Position numbers and translations under genes: made by a program. A stretch of DNA of 64,000 nucleotides from Klugiella xanthotipulae (GTDB lineage: Bacteria; Actinomycetota; Actinomycetes; Actinomycetales; Microbacteriaceae). Below are positions 8,361 through 17,358 of this stretch, one piece after another; the first letter of the stretch is position 1; each line of letters opens with the position of its first letter. The DNA lies in contig NZ_VFPN01000004.1 in assembly GCF_006716695.1 (NCBI RefSeq), positions 1 to 64,000 of the forward strand, written 5' to 3'. The notes below the pieces were generated by a model. It made no database searches, was not told the DNA's origin, and was given only the letters and a program-made list of their open reading frames with translations.

Positions 8361-9188
8361 TTATTCCGGGTCGCTTTCGTCGATGGGGGCGTGGTGGTCG
8401 AGGTTCACTACCCCGCGTTTCCAGTAGCCCTGTACCGACATCTGATCCAGTTCGAAGCCTAACTCGCGGCGCAGGTGACGCCGCACGGGGATGAGCTCGG
8501 TGGCCTCACCGGCCGCCCACACGTACGTGCTGTCGTCGAGAGTGAGTGAGCGTACGGCCTCGTACACCTGGCCGGGGCCATCCTCGCGGTAGAGCCACTC
8601 GATGGCCGCTCGCGCGTGCTGATTGGGTGTCAGGTAGTCTTCGACCGACTCGTCCTCACCCTGCAGGATGGCGGTGATGCGGGTTTCCGGGTCGAGTAAT
8701 TCGAGCCAGCGGGAGACGGCGGGGAGCGCCGTTTCGTCGGCAATGAGGACCACATGGGGGGTGGCCGTCGGTGCGAGCACCGAGCCGCGCGGGCCGACCA
8801 CGACAACCTCCTGGCCGGGTGCGGCCTGGGCCGCCCAGCGGGTAGCGGGACCGGGATTCTTGTGGAGGACACAGTCAATGTCAATCGAGGCCTCACCGTT
8901 TGCCGTGGCCGGAACGTGGTTGAGCGGGGTGTAGTCGCGGGAGATGGAGACGCCGTGATCGGGCCGCTGGAGACCGCCGTCATCCGTGATCCACGGTGCG
9001 TGGAGCACGCCTGTTGCCGGGTCTGGCAGAAAAAGTTTGATGTGGTCGGTGGGGCCGAGGGCGCTGAATCCGTCCAATTCGGGACCGCGGAGGGTGACGC
9101 GCAGGAGGCCACCGCCGACCTGGCGGGTGCCGACCACGGTGACGCGTCGGGCGGCGAGGGGATGGTGGAGAACGCCTCTAGGCTGCAT
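8361..9188 (-). CDS. Siderophore-interacting protein (FAD-binding ferric reductase family)
   Basis: A 275-residue SIP-family protein. It has an N-terminal FAD-binding barrel (LLRVTLRGPEL, then ISRDYTPLN, which contacts FAD) and a C-terminal NAD(P)H-binding part ending in the typical GYWKRGVVNLD. Such proteins reduce ferric siderophores in the cytoplasm. The ATG at 9188 gives the usual family start (MQPRGVLHHPL); a TTG at 9215 is in frame but has no ribosome site. A weak iron-box-like GTTAG and CTACC pair (9220-9238) precedes the gene. No siderophore transporter is nearby. Confidence 0.85.
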   Translation of the reverse strand: MQPRGVLHHPLAARRVTVVGTRQVGGGLLRVTLRGPELDGFSALGPTDHIKLFLPDPATGVLHAPWITDDGGLQRPDHGVSISRDYTPLNHVPATANGEASIDIDCVLHKNPGPATRWAAQAAPGQEVVVVGPRGSVLAPTATPHVVLIADETALPAVSRWLELLDPETRITAILQGEDESVEDYLTPNQHARAAIEWLYREDGPGQVYEAVRSLTLDDSTYVWAAGEATELIPVRRHLRRELGFELDQMSVQGYWKRGVVNLDHHAPIDESDPE

Positions 9189-9383
9189 AGCAAATCTTTC
9201 GGGAGGGGGGATCAAATAGTTAGTATCCTACCGTCTTGATTCCACGGAGAGAGAAATATGGTGTTCAGGGTCTGTGGCTGCCGGGTGAGAGCAGCCTGTA
9301 GCCACCGCCCCTCCACAGCCCGGGCACAGCTGAGTGTTCTCCACAACTGCCCATCAGGTGTGCCATTCGCGGCCACCGCGCCC

Positions 9384-9389
9384 TAGTCT
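9384..9389 (+). promoter_or_regulatory. -10 box for leaderless putA transcript
   Basis: TAGTCT ends 6 nt before the putA ATG (9396), and no Shine-Dalgarno sequence is present. The same spacing occurs before the genes at 17359 and 35713, which is typical of actinobacterial leaderless mRNAs. Confidence 0.5.
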
Positions 9390-9395
9390 GGACGC

Positions 9396-12300
9396 ATGGT
9401 AGATAGAGCAGAGCCCGTTCTCCCGAAGGACCTTGCTGCCGACGCCGTTCACCTGGTGCGGAGCTGGTTATCCGAGAGCCGAATCGCTGATGCCCGCACG
9501 GTGGAGGGCGGTGAGGGTGCGCGTCTGCTCGCTGGCCTTCTCGGCGAGGAGGGAGGCCTGTCCTTTACCCGTGACTTTGTTGACGGTGTTGCCCGTCCCG
9601 AGGATCCGTTTGTGGCCGCCGTGAACTTTAACCGGCTCGCTGCCCGGGCCCCGGGATTCCTGCCGCTGGGGCTGCGTCTCGCCGTGCGCGCCGGCGGGGT
9701 TGCCTCGCTCACACTGCCCTGGGCGGTCATCCCGCTCGCCCGCGGCACCCTCCGTCGCCTGGTGGGTCACCTCGTGGTGGATGCCCCCGCAGATGGTCCC
9801 GCCCCGCTCCCGGATGCCCGCCCCGACCCCCTCGCCCGTGCGCTCACGCGGCTCCGTTCCGCGGGTTCGCGGCCCAACATCACGATGCTCGGCGAGCCTG
9901 TGCTGGGCGAGACCGAGGCGCGTCGCCGGGTGGCGAACATCCGTGCACTGTGTGACCGGGAGGATGTTGATTTTGTGTCTTTTTCCCTGTCTTCCGTGGC
10001 GAGTAATCTCACCATGTGGGGCTGGGAGGAGGCCGTTGACCGGGTGGTGGCCCGCCTCATCCCCCTCCTGGAGCACGCCGGTCGCACGGGTACCTTCCTC
10101 AGCCTGGATGCCGAAGAGTATCGCGATCTTCAGCTGGCCACTGCCGTTTTCCGTCGGCTGATGGATCGCCCCGAGATGCGCGGCATGGGGGCCGGTCTCA
10201 CCTTGCAGGCATATCTGCCCGACTCTTACGACGCCCTTGTTGAGTTGACCGAGTGGGCACAGCAGCGGGTGGCGAGTGGTGGTGCCCCCGTACGTGTGCG
10301 CATCGTGAAGGGGGCTAACCTCGCGATGGAGCGGGTGGACTCCACTCTCAACGGCTGGCCACTCGCGCCCTTTTCCGCCAAGATCGACACCGACGCCAAT
10401 TTCAAGCGGATGTTGGAGTGGGCGTTGCGCCCCGAGCACGTCGATGCGGTCCACGTCGGAGTGGCCAGCCATAACCTTTTCGATATCGCGCTGTCGTGGC
10501 TGCTCGCATCCCGCCGCGATGTGCTCACGGTGCGCTCCAATCTGTCGGCCGGGGCCATCGTTGACCCGTTGCTCGGCCCACACGGCACCACCGTCGTTGC
10601 GCCGCACACTATATCGGGCGGGGATCTGCCCCAGATGCACGGCATCACCTCGGCACCCGTTGAGTGGGAGGTGCTGCTCGGGATGGCCCCCGGTCACATT
10701 CGGGCCGTCGGTAAGACGGTGGGCGGTATTCGGGTCTACACACCCGTGGTCAAGCCGAGTGAGTTTGAGGCCGCCGTCGGCTACCTGGTGCGCCAGCTCG
10801 ACGAGAGCGCTCACAGTGAAAACTTCCTCTCGGCCATCGCCGATATCGAGGACGACACCGATCTCTTTGAGCGGGAGCGCAACCGTTTTCTCGACTCCAT
10901 CTCCCGACTCGACGGTGAGCTACCGTCCACGAATCGCACGCAAAACCGGCAAACCGAGTGGCGCGAGGATGACCGCGACAGCCCCCTCTACTACCGCACC
11001 CCCGACCTCACCGACCCGGGCCAGGAGGCCGGTGGTCTGACTGCGGCTGTGCTGGGGCTCACCCGTGGTTCGGGGGGCGATACCGACGAGCAACCCGTGC
11101 TCGAACCCGCGGCCGTGCCGGACCAGATCCCCGTCGTCTCACACACCGGCCTTGCTCACGAGCCGAACACCGACCCCTCGATCCCCGCCAACCGGGAGTG
11201 GGCAGCCGGGGTGCTTGGGCGTGTTGGTGACAGCACTATCGGCTCGGAAGGGGTCGTGGCAGCTGTGGTGCACACCGTTGAGGAGGCAGATGCCGCGGTT
11301 ACCCGGGTCTCCGCCCGCGGTGTCGGGTGGGGTGCCCAGCCCGTCGCCGAGCGCGCCGCCGTCCTGCGCCGGGTGGCCCTCTCCCTCATCGCCAATCGTG
11401 ACCGTCTCGTCGAGGTCATGGTCGCCGAAACCGGGATGACCATTGCGGATGCCGATCCCGAGGTCAGCTACGCCGTCGATGCCGCCCGTTACTACGCTGC
11501 CCGTGGCACCGAGCTCCACAGCACGGTCGGTGCCCGATTCCTGCCCTGCTCGCTCATTGCGGTGGCTGCCTCGTGGGAGTCTCCCATTGCGGCGGTGGCT
11601 GACGGTGTCCTCGCTGCACTCGCCGCCGGTAGCGGGGTGCTGCTGGTGCCGCATAGCCGGGCCGAACGCTCGGCCGCCGTGCTTGCCGGGGTGCTCTGGG
11701 AGGCCGGTGTGCCCCGCGAACTGTGCGGATTGGGCGTGCCGAAGGATGCTGCGCTGCGAGATTACCTGCTTAGTCACCCGGGCGTCGGCCGGCTGCTGTT
11801 CCGGGGAGACTGGGAGGAAGCTCGGGCGCACGAGCGGCAGCATCCAGAGTCCCGAATTCTAGCCCAGAGCGACGGGGTCAACGCGATCACCGTCACCCCG
11901 AGTGCCGATGTGAGCCAGGCGGTGACGCAGATTGTGGCCAGCGCCTATGGCCGATCCGGGCAATCCCCCTCGGCCGCGAGCCTGGTTATTCTGGTGGGTA
12001 GCATGGCCCGTTCGAAGAGATTTCTGCGGCAATTAGAGGATGCCGTACGCGCGCTGCGAGTGGGTGTCCCCACCGACCCCGCCACTCAGGTGGGGCCGCT
12101 CGGTGAACCGGCCACCGGCGCGGCGCTCGACGCTCTCACGGTGCTTGCCGGTGGGGAGTCCTGGCTGGTTGAGCCCGAGCGTGTTGACGCGGAGGGGACG
12201 CTCTGGTCTCCGGGGGTTAAGGCCGGGGTGCGTAAGGGGTCCACTCTGCATCTGAACCGCGCGGCGGTGCCCGTGGTGGGCATCCTGCACGCCTTCACCC

Positions 12301-13178
12301 TCACCGAAGCCATTGAGATTCATAACGCGGTGGGGTCCGGGCTCACGGCGGGCCTGCACTCACTCGACGCTGAAGAGATCGGCGTCTGGGTCGATAATGT
12401 GCACGCCGCCACGCTGTATGTTAACCGTGCGATCACGCCTCCCGTTGTGGAACGACGACCCGGTGGTGGCTGGAAGCATTCGCGGGTGGGTCCGGGCGGT
12501 GCTCCGGGCGGCCCCAACTACCTATTTGCCCTGGGCGAGTGGGAGTCACTGGAGGGAGAGCAAAGTTCTACCCTGCACCTGCGTGGGTTATCCACCGGGG
12601 TCACCGCCCTGATCGAAGCGGCCCAGCTATCGCTCGACTACCAGGAGTTCGACCTGTTGCGCCGCGCCGCGCTCAGCGATGCCCTGCTGTGGGGGACCGA
12701 GTTTGGCCGGGTGCGCGACGTCTCGCGGCTGGGTATCGAGCGCAACCTGTTGCGTTACTGGCCCGCGGATGCGCAGGTGCGCATGTGCGCAGACGGCAGC
12801 CTCACCGATCTGCTGCGTGTGCTTGCCGCGGCTACCCTGGCGCGGGCATCGCTCACGGTGAGTTCTGCCCGCCCGCTGCCCACCGCCATCATGGCGGTGC
12901 TGGCCGAGGAGGACGTGCCGGTCAGCATCGAGAGTGACGACGACTGGTACGAGCGGCTGGCCATTGGAGTGCCGGGGGTGCGGCGCATCCGGTTGTTGGG
13001 GGGAGATCGCGACCGGCTGGCGCGCAGTGTGGTCGGGCATCCGGGGGTGAGTGTGTACGCCAACCCTGTGACCAACGCGGGGCGACTCGAATTGTTGCCC
13101 TTCGTGCGGGAGCAGGTGATCTCGGTTGCCGCTCATCGCTTCGGTACCCCCGCCCAGCTCACCGACACCCTGTTCTAG
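9396..13178 (+). CDS. putA: PutA-type proline dehydrogenase / P5C dehydrogenase fusion with degenerate dehydrogenase half
   Basis: A 1260-residue actinobacterial PutA. The proline dehydrogenase barrel (about 90-450) keeps its signatures: SLDAEEYRDLQL, LQAYLPDSYDAL, RIVKGANLAMERVDS and GVASHNLFDIA. The aldehyde dehydrogenase domain (about 610-1020) is recognisable but inactive-looking. Where the family has A-E-T-G-G it reads A-Q-S-D-G (Gln824), and where it has GQ(K/R)CSAAS it reads GQSPSAAS (Pro858 at the nucleophile Cys position). The 34-residue Glu-to-Cys spacing of the family is kept. The later EYFGPVLG and PFGGWK motifs are also altered (NRAAVPVVG, PGGGWK). The C-terminal ~200 residues are an extension seen in the family. 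It probably oxidises proline, with P5C oxidation doubtful. Confidence 0.9.
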   Translation: MVDRAEPVLPKDLAADAVHLVRSWLSESRIADARTVEGGEGARLLAGLLGEEGGLSFTRDFVDGVARPEDPFVAAVNFNRLAARAPGFLPLGLRLAVRAGGVASLTLPWAVIPLARGTLRRLVGHLVVDAPADGPAPLPDARPDPLARALTRLRSAGSRPNITMLGEPVLGETEARRRVANIRALCDREDVDFVSFSLSSVASNLTMWGWEEAVDRVVARLIPLLEHAGRTGTFLSLDAEEYRDLQLATAVFRRLMDRPEMRGMGAGLTLQAYLPDSYDALVELTEWAQQRVASGGAPVRVRIVKGANLAMERVDSTLNGWPLAPFSAKIDTDANFKRMLEWALRPEHVDAVHVGVASHNLFDIALSWLLASRRDVLTVRSNLSAGAIVDPLLGPHGTTVVAPHTISGGDLPQMHGITSAPVEWEVLLGMAPGHIRAVGKTVGGIRVYTPVVKPSEFEAAVGYLVRQLDESAHSENFLSAIADIEDDTDLFERERNRFLDSISRLDGELPSTNRTQNRQTEWREDDRDSPLYYRTPDLTDPGQEAGGLTAAVLGLTRGSGGDTDEQPVLEPAAVPDQIPVVSHTGLAHEPNTDPSIPANREWAAGVLGRVGDSTIGSEGVVAAVVHTVEEADAAVTRVSARGVGWGAQPVAERAAVLRRVALSLIANRDRLVEVMVAETGMTIADADPEVSYAVDAARYYAARGTELHSTVGARFLPCSLIAVAASWESPIAAVADGVLAALAAGSGVLLVPHSRAERSAAVLAGVLWEAGVPRELCGLGVPKDAALRDYLLSHPGVGRLLFRGDWEEARAHERQHPESRILAQSDGVNAITVTPSADVSQAVTQIVASAYGRSGQSPSAASLVILVGSMARSKRFLRQLEDAVRALRVGVPTDPATQVGPLGEPATGAALDALTVLAGGESWLVEPERVDAEGTLWSPGVKAGVRKGSTLHLNRAAVPVVGILHAFTLTEAIEIHNAVGSGLTAGLHSLDAEEIGVWVDNVHAATLYVNRAITPPVVERRPGGGWKHSRVGPGGAPGGPNYLFALGEWESLEGEQSSTLHLRGLSTGVTALIEAAQLSLDYQEFDLLRRAALSDALLWGTEFGRVRDVSRLGIERNLLRYWPADAQVRMCADGSLTDLLRVLAAATLARASLTVSSARPLPTAIMAVLAEEDVPVSIESDDDWYERLAIGVPGVRRIRLLGGDRDRLARSVVGHPGVSVYANPVTNAGRLELLPFVREQVISVAAHRFGTPAQLTDTLF

Positions 13179-13213
13179 ATTTGGGCGTACCGGCTAACGG
13201 GCATACTGTACTC

Positions 13214-14884
13214 ATGAGAAAAAACTCCCACACTGGTGACGCGCCCCGCGAAGAGGAGCCACCCCCCGGTGGCTGGGCGGGGACTACCGAGCGGCGGGTT
13301 GTCGGACCGGCCGAGACGGAGCGCAACGTGAGTGAGGAGCTTTCGACCGAGCGGAACGTTCGGGAGGAGCTTTCCACTGAGCGGAACGTTCGGGAGGAGC
13401 TTTCCACTGAGCGCAACGTTCGGGTCGGGCCCCAGGCTCCCATTGCGCCTCCCATCGCGCAGCCGTACGCGCAGCCGTACGCGCAGCCGTACGGGCAGCA
13501 GTACGCGCAGCCGTATATCCGGCCGGCTACCGGGCTACACCCCGGGCCGCAACTCGGATCGCACCCCTATCCGGTGCAGCACCACCTCGGTCAACCTGCC
13601 CCCCAACAGCCTCCATTCTCGGGTTCGGGCTCGGCGCACAGGATCAATGCCGCGGTCCCGTTCATGAACCCCAATGCCCCTGCCCCCTATGTGGACCCCG
13701 CGGCGACGATGCCGACCGGTCGGTCGCGCAACGTCAAGAAGTTTGTGGCCCTGGGCATCCCGATCCTGGTGGCGTCACTCGTGATTATTGGCGTGGGCGC
13801 CACCTTTGTTGTGCAGAACCTGTTGCACGCCGCGGCCTCTGATCGCTATGACCAGGCCGCTGCCACCCTCAATACCGCCGTTACCCGGGTGGAGGATGTC
13901 CGCACCGACCTGAGCGACGCTGAAGCAGCCGCGCAGGAAACGGTTGACAACATCACGCTCTCGCTCGCCGCAGCCGCGCCCGCCTACGTGCCCGCTGAGG
14001 CCGCTGCCGACCTCGCCGCGGTACAGGAGGACGTTTCCGCCATCTTGGCGACCGCCGGGCCAGATCTGGCAGCCACGTTGACGGGTCTTCCGTCCACGGC
14101 CGCGAAACCTACCGATACGTCTGAGCTGAACGAGGCAGCACAGCGGGTTGAGCGGTCCGCCGATGACCTGGCGAGCGTGGCCGGTGAGGTGGATGCCCGG
14201 ATGACGGCGTTGGCGACGGCAGATTACCCCCTGAATGCGGCGGTGGCGACCCTCACTGCGGGGACGCAGGTGCGTGCCGACGAGATCGTGGCCGCCAGCC
14301 CCTCGGCCAGCTTCCGCACGCGGATTGACCTGGATACGGCTCGGGAGGCGCTGACCAGCGCAACCGCGGTGACCGATCTCCCGTCGGCTGTTGGCGATTA
14401 CATCACCGCCGCGAAGGCGCTCGAGGCGGCCCACGCCGCACGTGAGGCGATGAAAGCCGACCCGATGTACCCCACGAGGGCTGAGGTGGAGGGGTACGCC
14501 AACTCGCTCGCCCTCGGGCTGCGGTTGGACTTCAACTGGGCACCCGTCGTGTCTGGCTGGGGTGGCGCTTATAGCTTTGGTGGCTACACCTCGGCCACCG
14601 GTCAGGACGGCGGTCTCGGCACCATCGACTTCTCGTACAGCGTTGCGGAGATGTGGGCCCGTGAGTCTGGCGTGAAGGCGCTCGTGGCGCACGAGGTGGG
14701 CCACGCGGTTGCGGTGCTTCCACAGTGCTGGCCGCTCTTCAGTGGACCCACGTTCAACCAGGATAATGAGATGTGGGCGACTGCCTGGGCTTTCAGCCAC
14801 GGGTTCCAGGGTAACGGGGCTGGTGATCTGCTCTACGGGCGACCCACGGATGCGCAGGTGGCGGTGGCGGCAAAGTGCCGTTAA
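13214..14884 (+). CDS. Membrane-anchored protein with extracellular HEVGH metalloprotease-like domain
   Basis: A 556-residue protein from the ATG at 13214 (a TACTGT box close upstream suggests a leaderless start). Residues 1-170 are cytosolic and disordered, with three copies of EELSTERNVR and a Gln-Pro-Tyr repeat (YAQPYAQPYG). A single transmembrane helix spans about 176-203. The outer part is Ala/Thr/Asp-rich and helical. Near the C-terminus is LVAHEVGHAVA (His493, Glu494, His497), followed by NEMWATAWAF with a candidate third ligand Glu519, the arrangement of a gluzincin zinc protease. A Cys pair flanks the end. No known family was recognised; the protease role is inferred from the motif. 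Confidence 0.7.
   Translation: MRKNSHTGDAPREEEPPPGGWAGTTERRVVGPAETERNVSEELSTERNVREELSTERNVREELSTERNVRVGPQAPIAPPIAQPYAQPYAQPYGQQYAQPYIRPATGLHPGPQLGSHPYPVQHHLGQPAPQQPPFSGSGSAHRINAAVPFMNPNAPAPYVDPAATMPTGRSRNVKKFVALGIPILVASLVIIGVGATFVVQNLLHAAASDRYDQAAATLNTAVTRVEDVRTDLSDAEAAAQETVDNITLSLAAAAPAYVPAEAAADLAAVQEDVSAILATAGPDLAATLTGLPSTAAKPTDTSELNEAAQRVERSADDLASVAGEVDARMTALATADYPLNAAVATLTAGTQVRADEIVAASPSASFRTRIDLDTAREALTSATAVTDLPSAVGDYITAAKALEAAHAAREAMKADPMYPTRAEVEGYANSLALGLRLDFNWAPVVSGWGGAYSFGGYTSATGQDGGLGTIDFSYSVAEMWARESGVKALVAHEVGHAVAVLPQCWPLFSGPTFNQDNEMWATAWAFSHGFQGNGAGDLLYGRPTDAQVAVAAKCR
13334..13423 (+). repeat. Three 30-bp direct repeats in coding sequence
   Basis: Units at 13334-13363, 13364-13393 and 13394-13423 are nearly identical and encode EELSTERNVR in the cytosolic part of the HEVGH protein. 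A partial fourth unit precedes them. Confidence 0.9.
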
Positions 14885-14907
14885 CCGTCGGCGCGGTGCG
14901 GGAGGTC

Positions 14908-15801
14908 TCAGAACTCTAGCGCGTCAAAGAGCGCTGGGTCTTCTGCTGGTTCCGGTCTTTCTGCTGGCACTGGTCTTTCTGCTGGCACTGGTCTTTCCGA
15001 CAGCACTGGTCCTTCCGACAGCACTGGTCTTTCCGACAGCACCGACCCGATGAGCCGTTCGGTATCAATCGCCGCAGGATCGGGCCTGGTCCGGCCGGTC
15101 ACGTAGGCGAGGCGTTCTGCGGACAGGTAGGCGAGGCGGATGGCCTGGATGACCAACACGCGTCGTAGCCCCTCCGATACCTCCCCCCGCTCCCGAGCTA
15201 CGGCGGACAGTCGCGAGATTGTTTCGGCCCGGCGGGCGATGCGAATATCGGGGTGCCCGCGGTCGGCCCGCATCTCGGCGGAGATAAGCGGCCGCCGCAG
15301 CGAGGGTGGCAATTCGCCGCGGGTAGAGACGGGCGGGATCTTCTCGTTGAGGATCGCCTGAAAGCGTGAGTGCTCGATGGCCTGGAGGTAAGCGGTGTAC
15401 TCGACGGTGTTGAGCTGCGAGCGGGCTGCGGCATCCGTCGTGGGCTTTCCGCTGAGGGACCAGAGCGGCCACAGTTCAATCTCTGCGACCTCAAAGACAT
15501 CGAGGATGCGCATCGCCACGGCATCCGTGCGCTGATTGGTGAGGTGGCGTTGCACACGCACACGCAGTTTCTCGTTGGTCTGGCCCACGTAGATGGGCTC
15601 GCCATCGTAGTCATAGAACGCGTAGACCCCCCACGGGCTGTCGCCCCAGCAGCGCCCCTGTGCATCGCACTCGTCAAGTACGGATTTGAGGGCGGCGCGA
15701 AACTGTTGGACATCAGTGGCGGGGAGGCTACCTTTACGCGGAACCGGTTCGTGTGACACTGGCTCTCCCGAATCTAATTCTCCTGACGGCTGGTCAGACA
15801 C
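14908..15801 (-). CDS. GIY-YIG restriction endonuclease, Eco29kI-like
   Basis: A 297-residue protein with a GIY-YIG nuclease core (about 55-95): GVYAFYD, then EPIYVGQT, then the Arg/His stretch RVRVQRHLTNQR. It lies directly behind a C5-cytosine methyltransferase and overlaps its end by 8 bp, the layout of Eco29kI-type type II systems. The family member Eco29kI cuts CCGCGG; whether this enzyme shares that site is unknown. The C-terminal ~45 residues are a low-complexity tail of SERPVL and AERPVP units encoded by the 18-bp repeats at 14939-15046. It is longer than Eco29kI (about 214 residues), partly because of this tail. Confidence 0.82.
   Translation of the reverse strand: MSDQPSGELDSGEPVSHEPVPRKGSLPATDVQQFRAALKSVLDECDAQGRCWGDSPWGVYAFYDYDGEPIYVGQTNEKLRVRVQRHLTNQRTDAVAMRILDVFEVAEIELWPLWSLSGKPTTDAAARSQLNTVEYTAYLQAIEHSRFQAILNEKIPPVSTRGELPPSLRRPLISAEMRADRGHPDIRIARRAETISRLSAVARERGEVSEGLRRVLVIQAIRLAYLSAERLAYVTGRTRPDPAAIDTERLIGSVLSERPVLSEGPVLSERPVPAERPVPAERPEPAEDPALFDALEF
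14939..15046. repeat. 18-bp tandem repeat in the endonuclease tail
   Basis: Six units of 18 bp (14939, 14957, 14975, 14993, 15011, 15029), of two related types that contain either CTGCTGGCACTGG or CCGACAGCACTGG. All are multiples of three, so copy-number change alters tail length without a frameshift. Confidence 0.9.
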
Positions 15802-17017
15802 CGCTGTTCACCGCGGTGAGGGGTGCGGGGGCGGAACTGCTGCCCGACGCGGGGGCCGAGCCGAGCGTCCCTGTGCTGAGGGGACGTAGGTAGTTGCGGG
15901 CCAACCACTCCACGGTAGGGACGCACACGGCATCCCCAAACCCGAAGAAGAGCTGGTTGTTGCGCAGGGTGCCGAGGGTGTAGTCGCCAGCCCCCATCAG
16001 GCGCGCATATTCGAGTGGGGTCATCCACCGCACGCGCACGCGGCCGTGACCGATCTTCACGACGGCCTGTTTGGACGAGCCGCCGCGTGCGGTGCGGAGG
16101 CAACCGGCGATATCGTCGGGCCGCACCTCCCACACGGCAACACCGTTGCGGGTGCGGCGGTAAGCGGTGCGATACGAGGTGACGCGACCGCGTCGCAGGC
16201 GCTCAACGCGCTCGGCCTGCACGGGGGAGAGGGAGGTGAGGAAGGCGGTTAGGCGGGTGTCATCCCACCAGCGCTCATCGGCGTGGCTGATCTTCTCTAC
16301 CATCTCGCCCAGGCCTGCGGTGAGTGGTGGTGGTGGCGCGGGCAGCTCGGCCCGGTGGGTGCGGAGGGTGGGGTCGCCAAAAACGGCCTGCAGCCAGTCG
16401 GGTCGTAATTCGCTCTGAGGATGCTCGGCGTTGCGTGGTGGCGCGAGCGCTCCCACGAGGAAGAGGCGGGGCCGCGATTGCGGTACAAAGCGCCGGGCAT
16501 CGAGTGTGATCACATCCACCGAGTAGCCCAGCTTATTGAGCTCGCGGATGGCGGCGGCTAGGTCATCCCCACCGCGGCTCGTGGCAAACCCCACCACGTT
16601 TTCGAGGGCGATGACGGCCGGGCGGGCCTCGCCCATCTCTCGCAGAATGCGCGTGAAGTGCCAGAAGGTGGCGCTGGCAGAGCCGTCCAGCCCTGCGCGA
16701 CCACCGGCGAGCGATAGGTCGGTGCAGGGAAAGGAGGCCCATGCGAGTGCGAGTGGGCCGGGGATCTGCTCGGCGGTAACGTGCGTGATATCGCCCAGGG
16801 CAAACGTGTGGTCGGTTCCCGCAGCAGCCTCGGTCTCCGTGTCAAAATGCTGAGCATACATGGCGTGCTTGCTCGGTTCGATGTCGTTGGACCAGACGAC
16901 CCGATAGCCCGCCCGTTCGAGGCCGAGGCGGACGAGGCCGATACCGGCAAAAAACTCGGCGACGGCTGGCTCGGCGGGTACTGCGGGTACCCTGTCAACC
17001 AGGCGCAGTGCGGTCAT
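15794..17017 (-). CDS. DNA (cytosine-5-)-methyltransferase of the restriction-modification pair
   Basis: A 407-residue C5 methyltransferase with motifs in order: FAGIG (I, about residue 22), the catalytic FPCTDLS (IV), ENVVGF (VI), QSRPRLF (VIII), and MTPLEYARLMG with a Gln/Asn-containing C-terminal end (IX-X). It protects host DNA from the adjacent GIY-YIG nuclease. GAGG about 5 nt upstream supports the ATG at 17017. It is the upstream gene of the pair, so it would be made before the nuclease. Homologous systems are often mobile, but no integrase or repeat boundary was seen. Confidence 0.93.
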   Translation of the reverse strand: MTALRLVDRVPAVPAEPAVAEFFAGIGLVRLGLERAGYRVVWSNDIEPSKHAMYAQHFDTETEAAAGTDHTFALGDITHVTAEQIPGPLALAWASFPCTDLSLAGGRAGLDGSASATFWHFTRILREMGEARPAVIALENVVGFATSRGGDDLAAAIRELNKLGYSVDVITLDARRFVPQSRPRLFLVGALAPPRNAEHPQSELRPDWLQAVFGDPTLRTHRAELPAPPPPLTAGLGEMVEKISHADERWWDDTRLTAFLTSLSPVQAERVERLRRGRVTSYRTAYRRTRNGVAVWEVRPDDIAGCLRTARGGSSKQAVVKIGHGRVRVRWMTPLEYARLMGAGDYTLGTLRNNQLFFGFGDAVCVPTVEWLARNYLRPLSTGTLGSAPASGSSSAPAPLTAVNSGV

Positions 17018-17346
17018 GGGATCCTCGGGGTTGGGGCGGTGAGCTCACGGGTTGTGACGCTCTTTGAGGATACCTGGAGGGACCGACATTCGGTCGTCAT
17101 TCGCACCTGTGAGGGCCGGTGGGTCGCACAGAAGACGGCTCAGACCCGCCAGCGCAAGGCCCATAAGAAGAATGGCCGCGTCGGCCGCCCCGGGGGGGAT
17201 AGGAGGGCTAACGCGGCCATCACTATATAAGATGCGTGAATCATCAAAATATCTCGCAAAAAGGAAACTATTTTTTGGCGGATTGTGGTGAGCGGGGGTG
17301 GAAGCGGGCGTCCGAAACGTACTATCGCAGTGTCGGAGGTGCCACA
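17018..17346. other. Intergenic region with a long-range inverted repeat
   Basis: About 330 bp between the divergent methyltransferase and VOC genes. It contains a perfect 10-bp inverted repeat (ATGGCCGCGT at 17173-17182, ACGCGGCCAT at 17211-17220) separated by 28 bp, and an AT-rich stretch at 17221-17280 that may hold promoters. A restriction-modification control site is possible, but no C-protein gene was found. Confidence 0.45.
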
Positions 17347-17352
17347 TATCCT
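17347..17352 (+). promoter_or_regulatory. -10 box for leaderless VOC gene
   Basis: TATCCT ends exactly 6 nt before the ATG at 17359, with no ribosome-binding sequence between. Confidence 0.45.
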
Positions 17353-17358
17353 GGCCGT

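Noticed and set aside
9189-9215. TTG start for the siderophore-interacting protein
   Set aside because: No ribosome site and an N-terminal extension not seen in the family; the ATG at 9188 fits better.
13350-13366. Palindrome-like CGGAACGTTCGG similar to the paa operator
   Set aside because: It lies inside the coding repeats of the HEVGH protein, is repeated by duplication, and differs from the operator at one end; chance resemblance is more likely.
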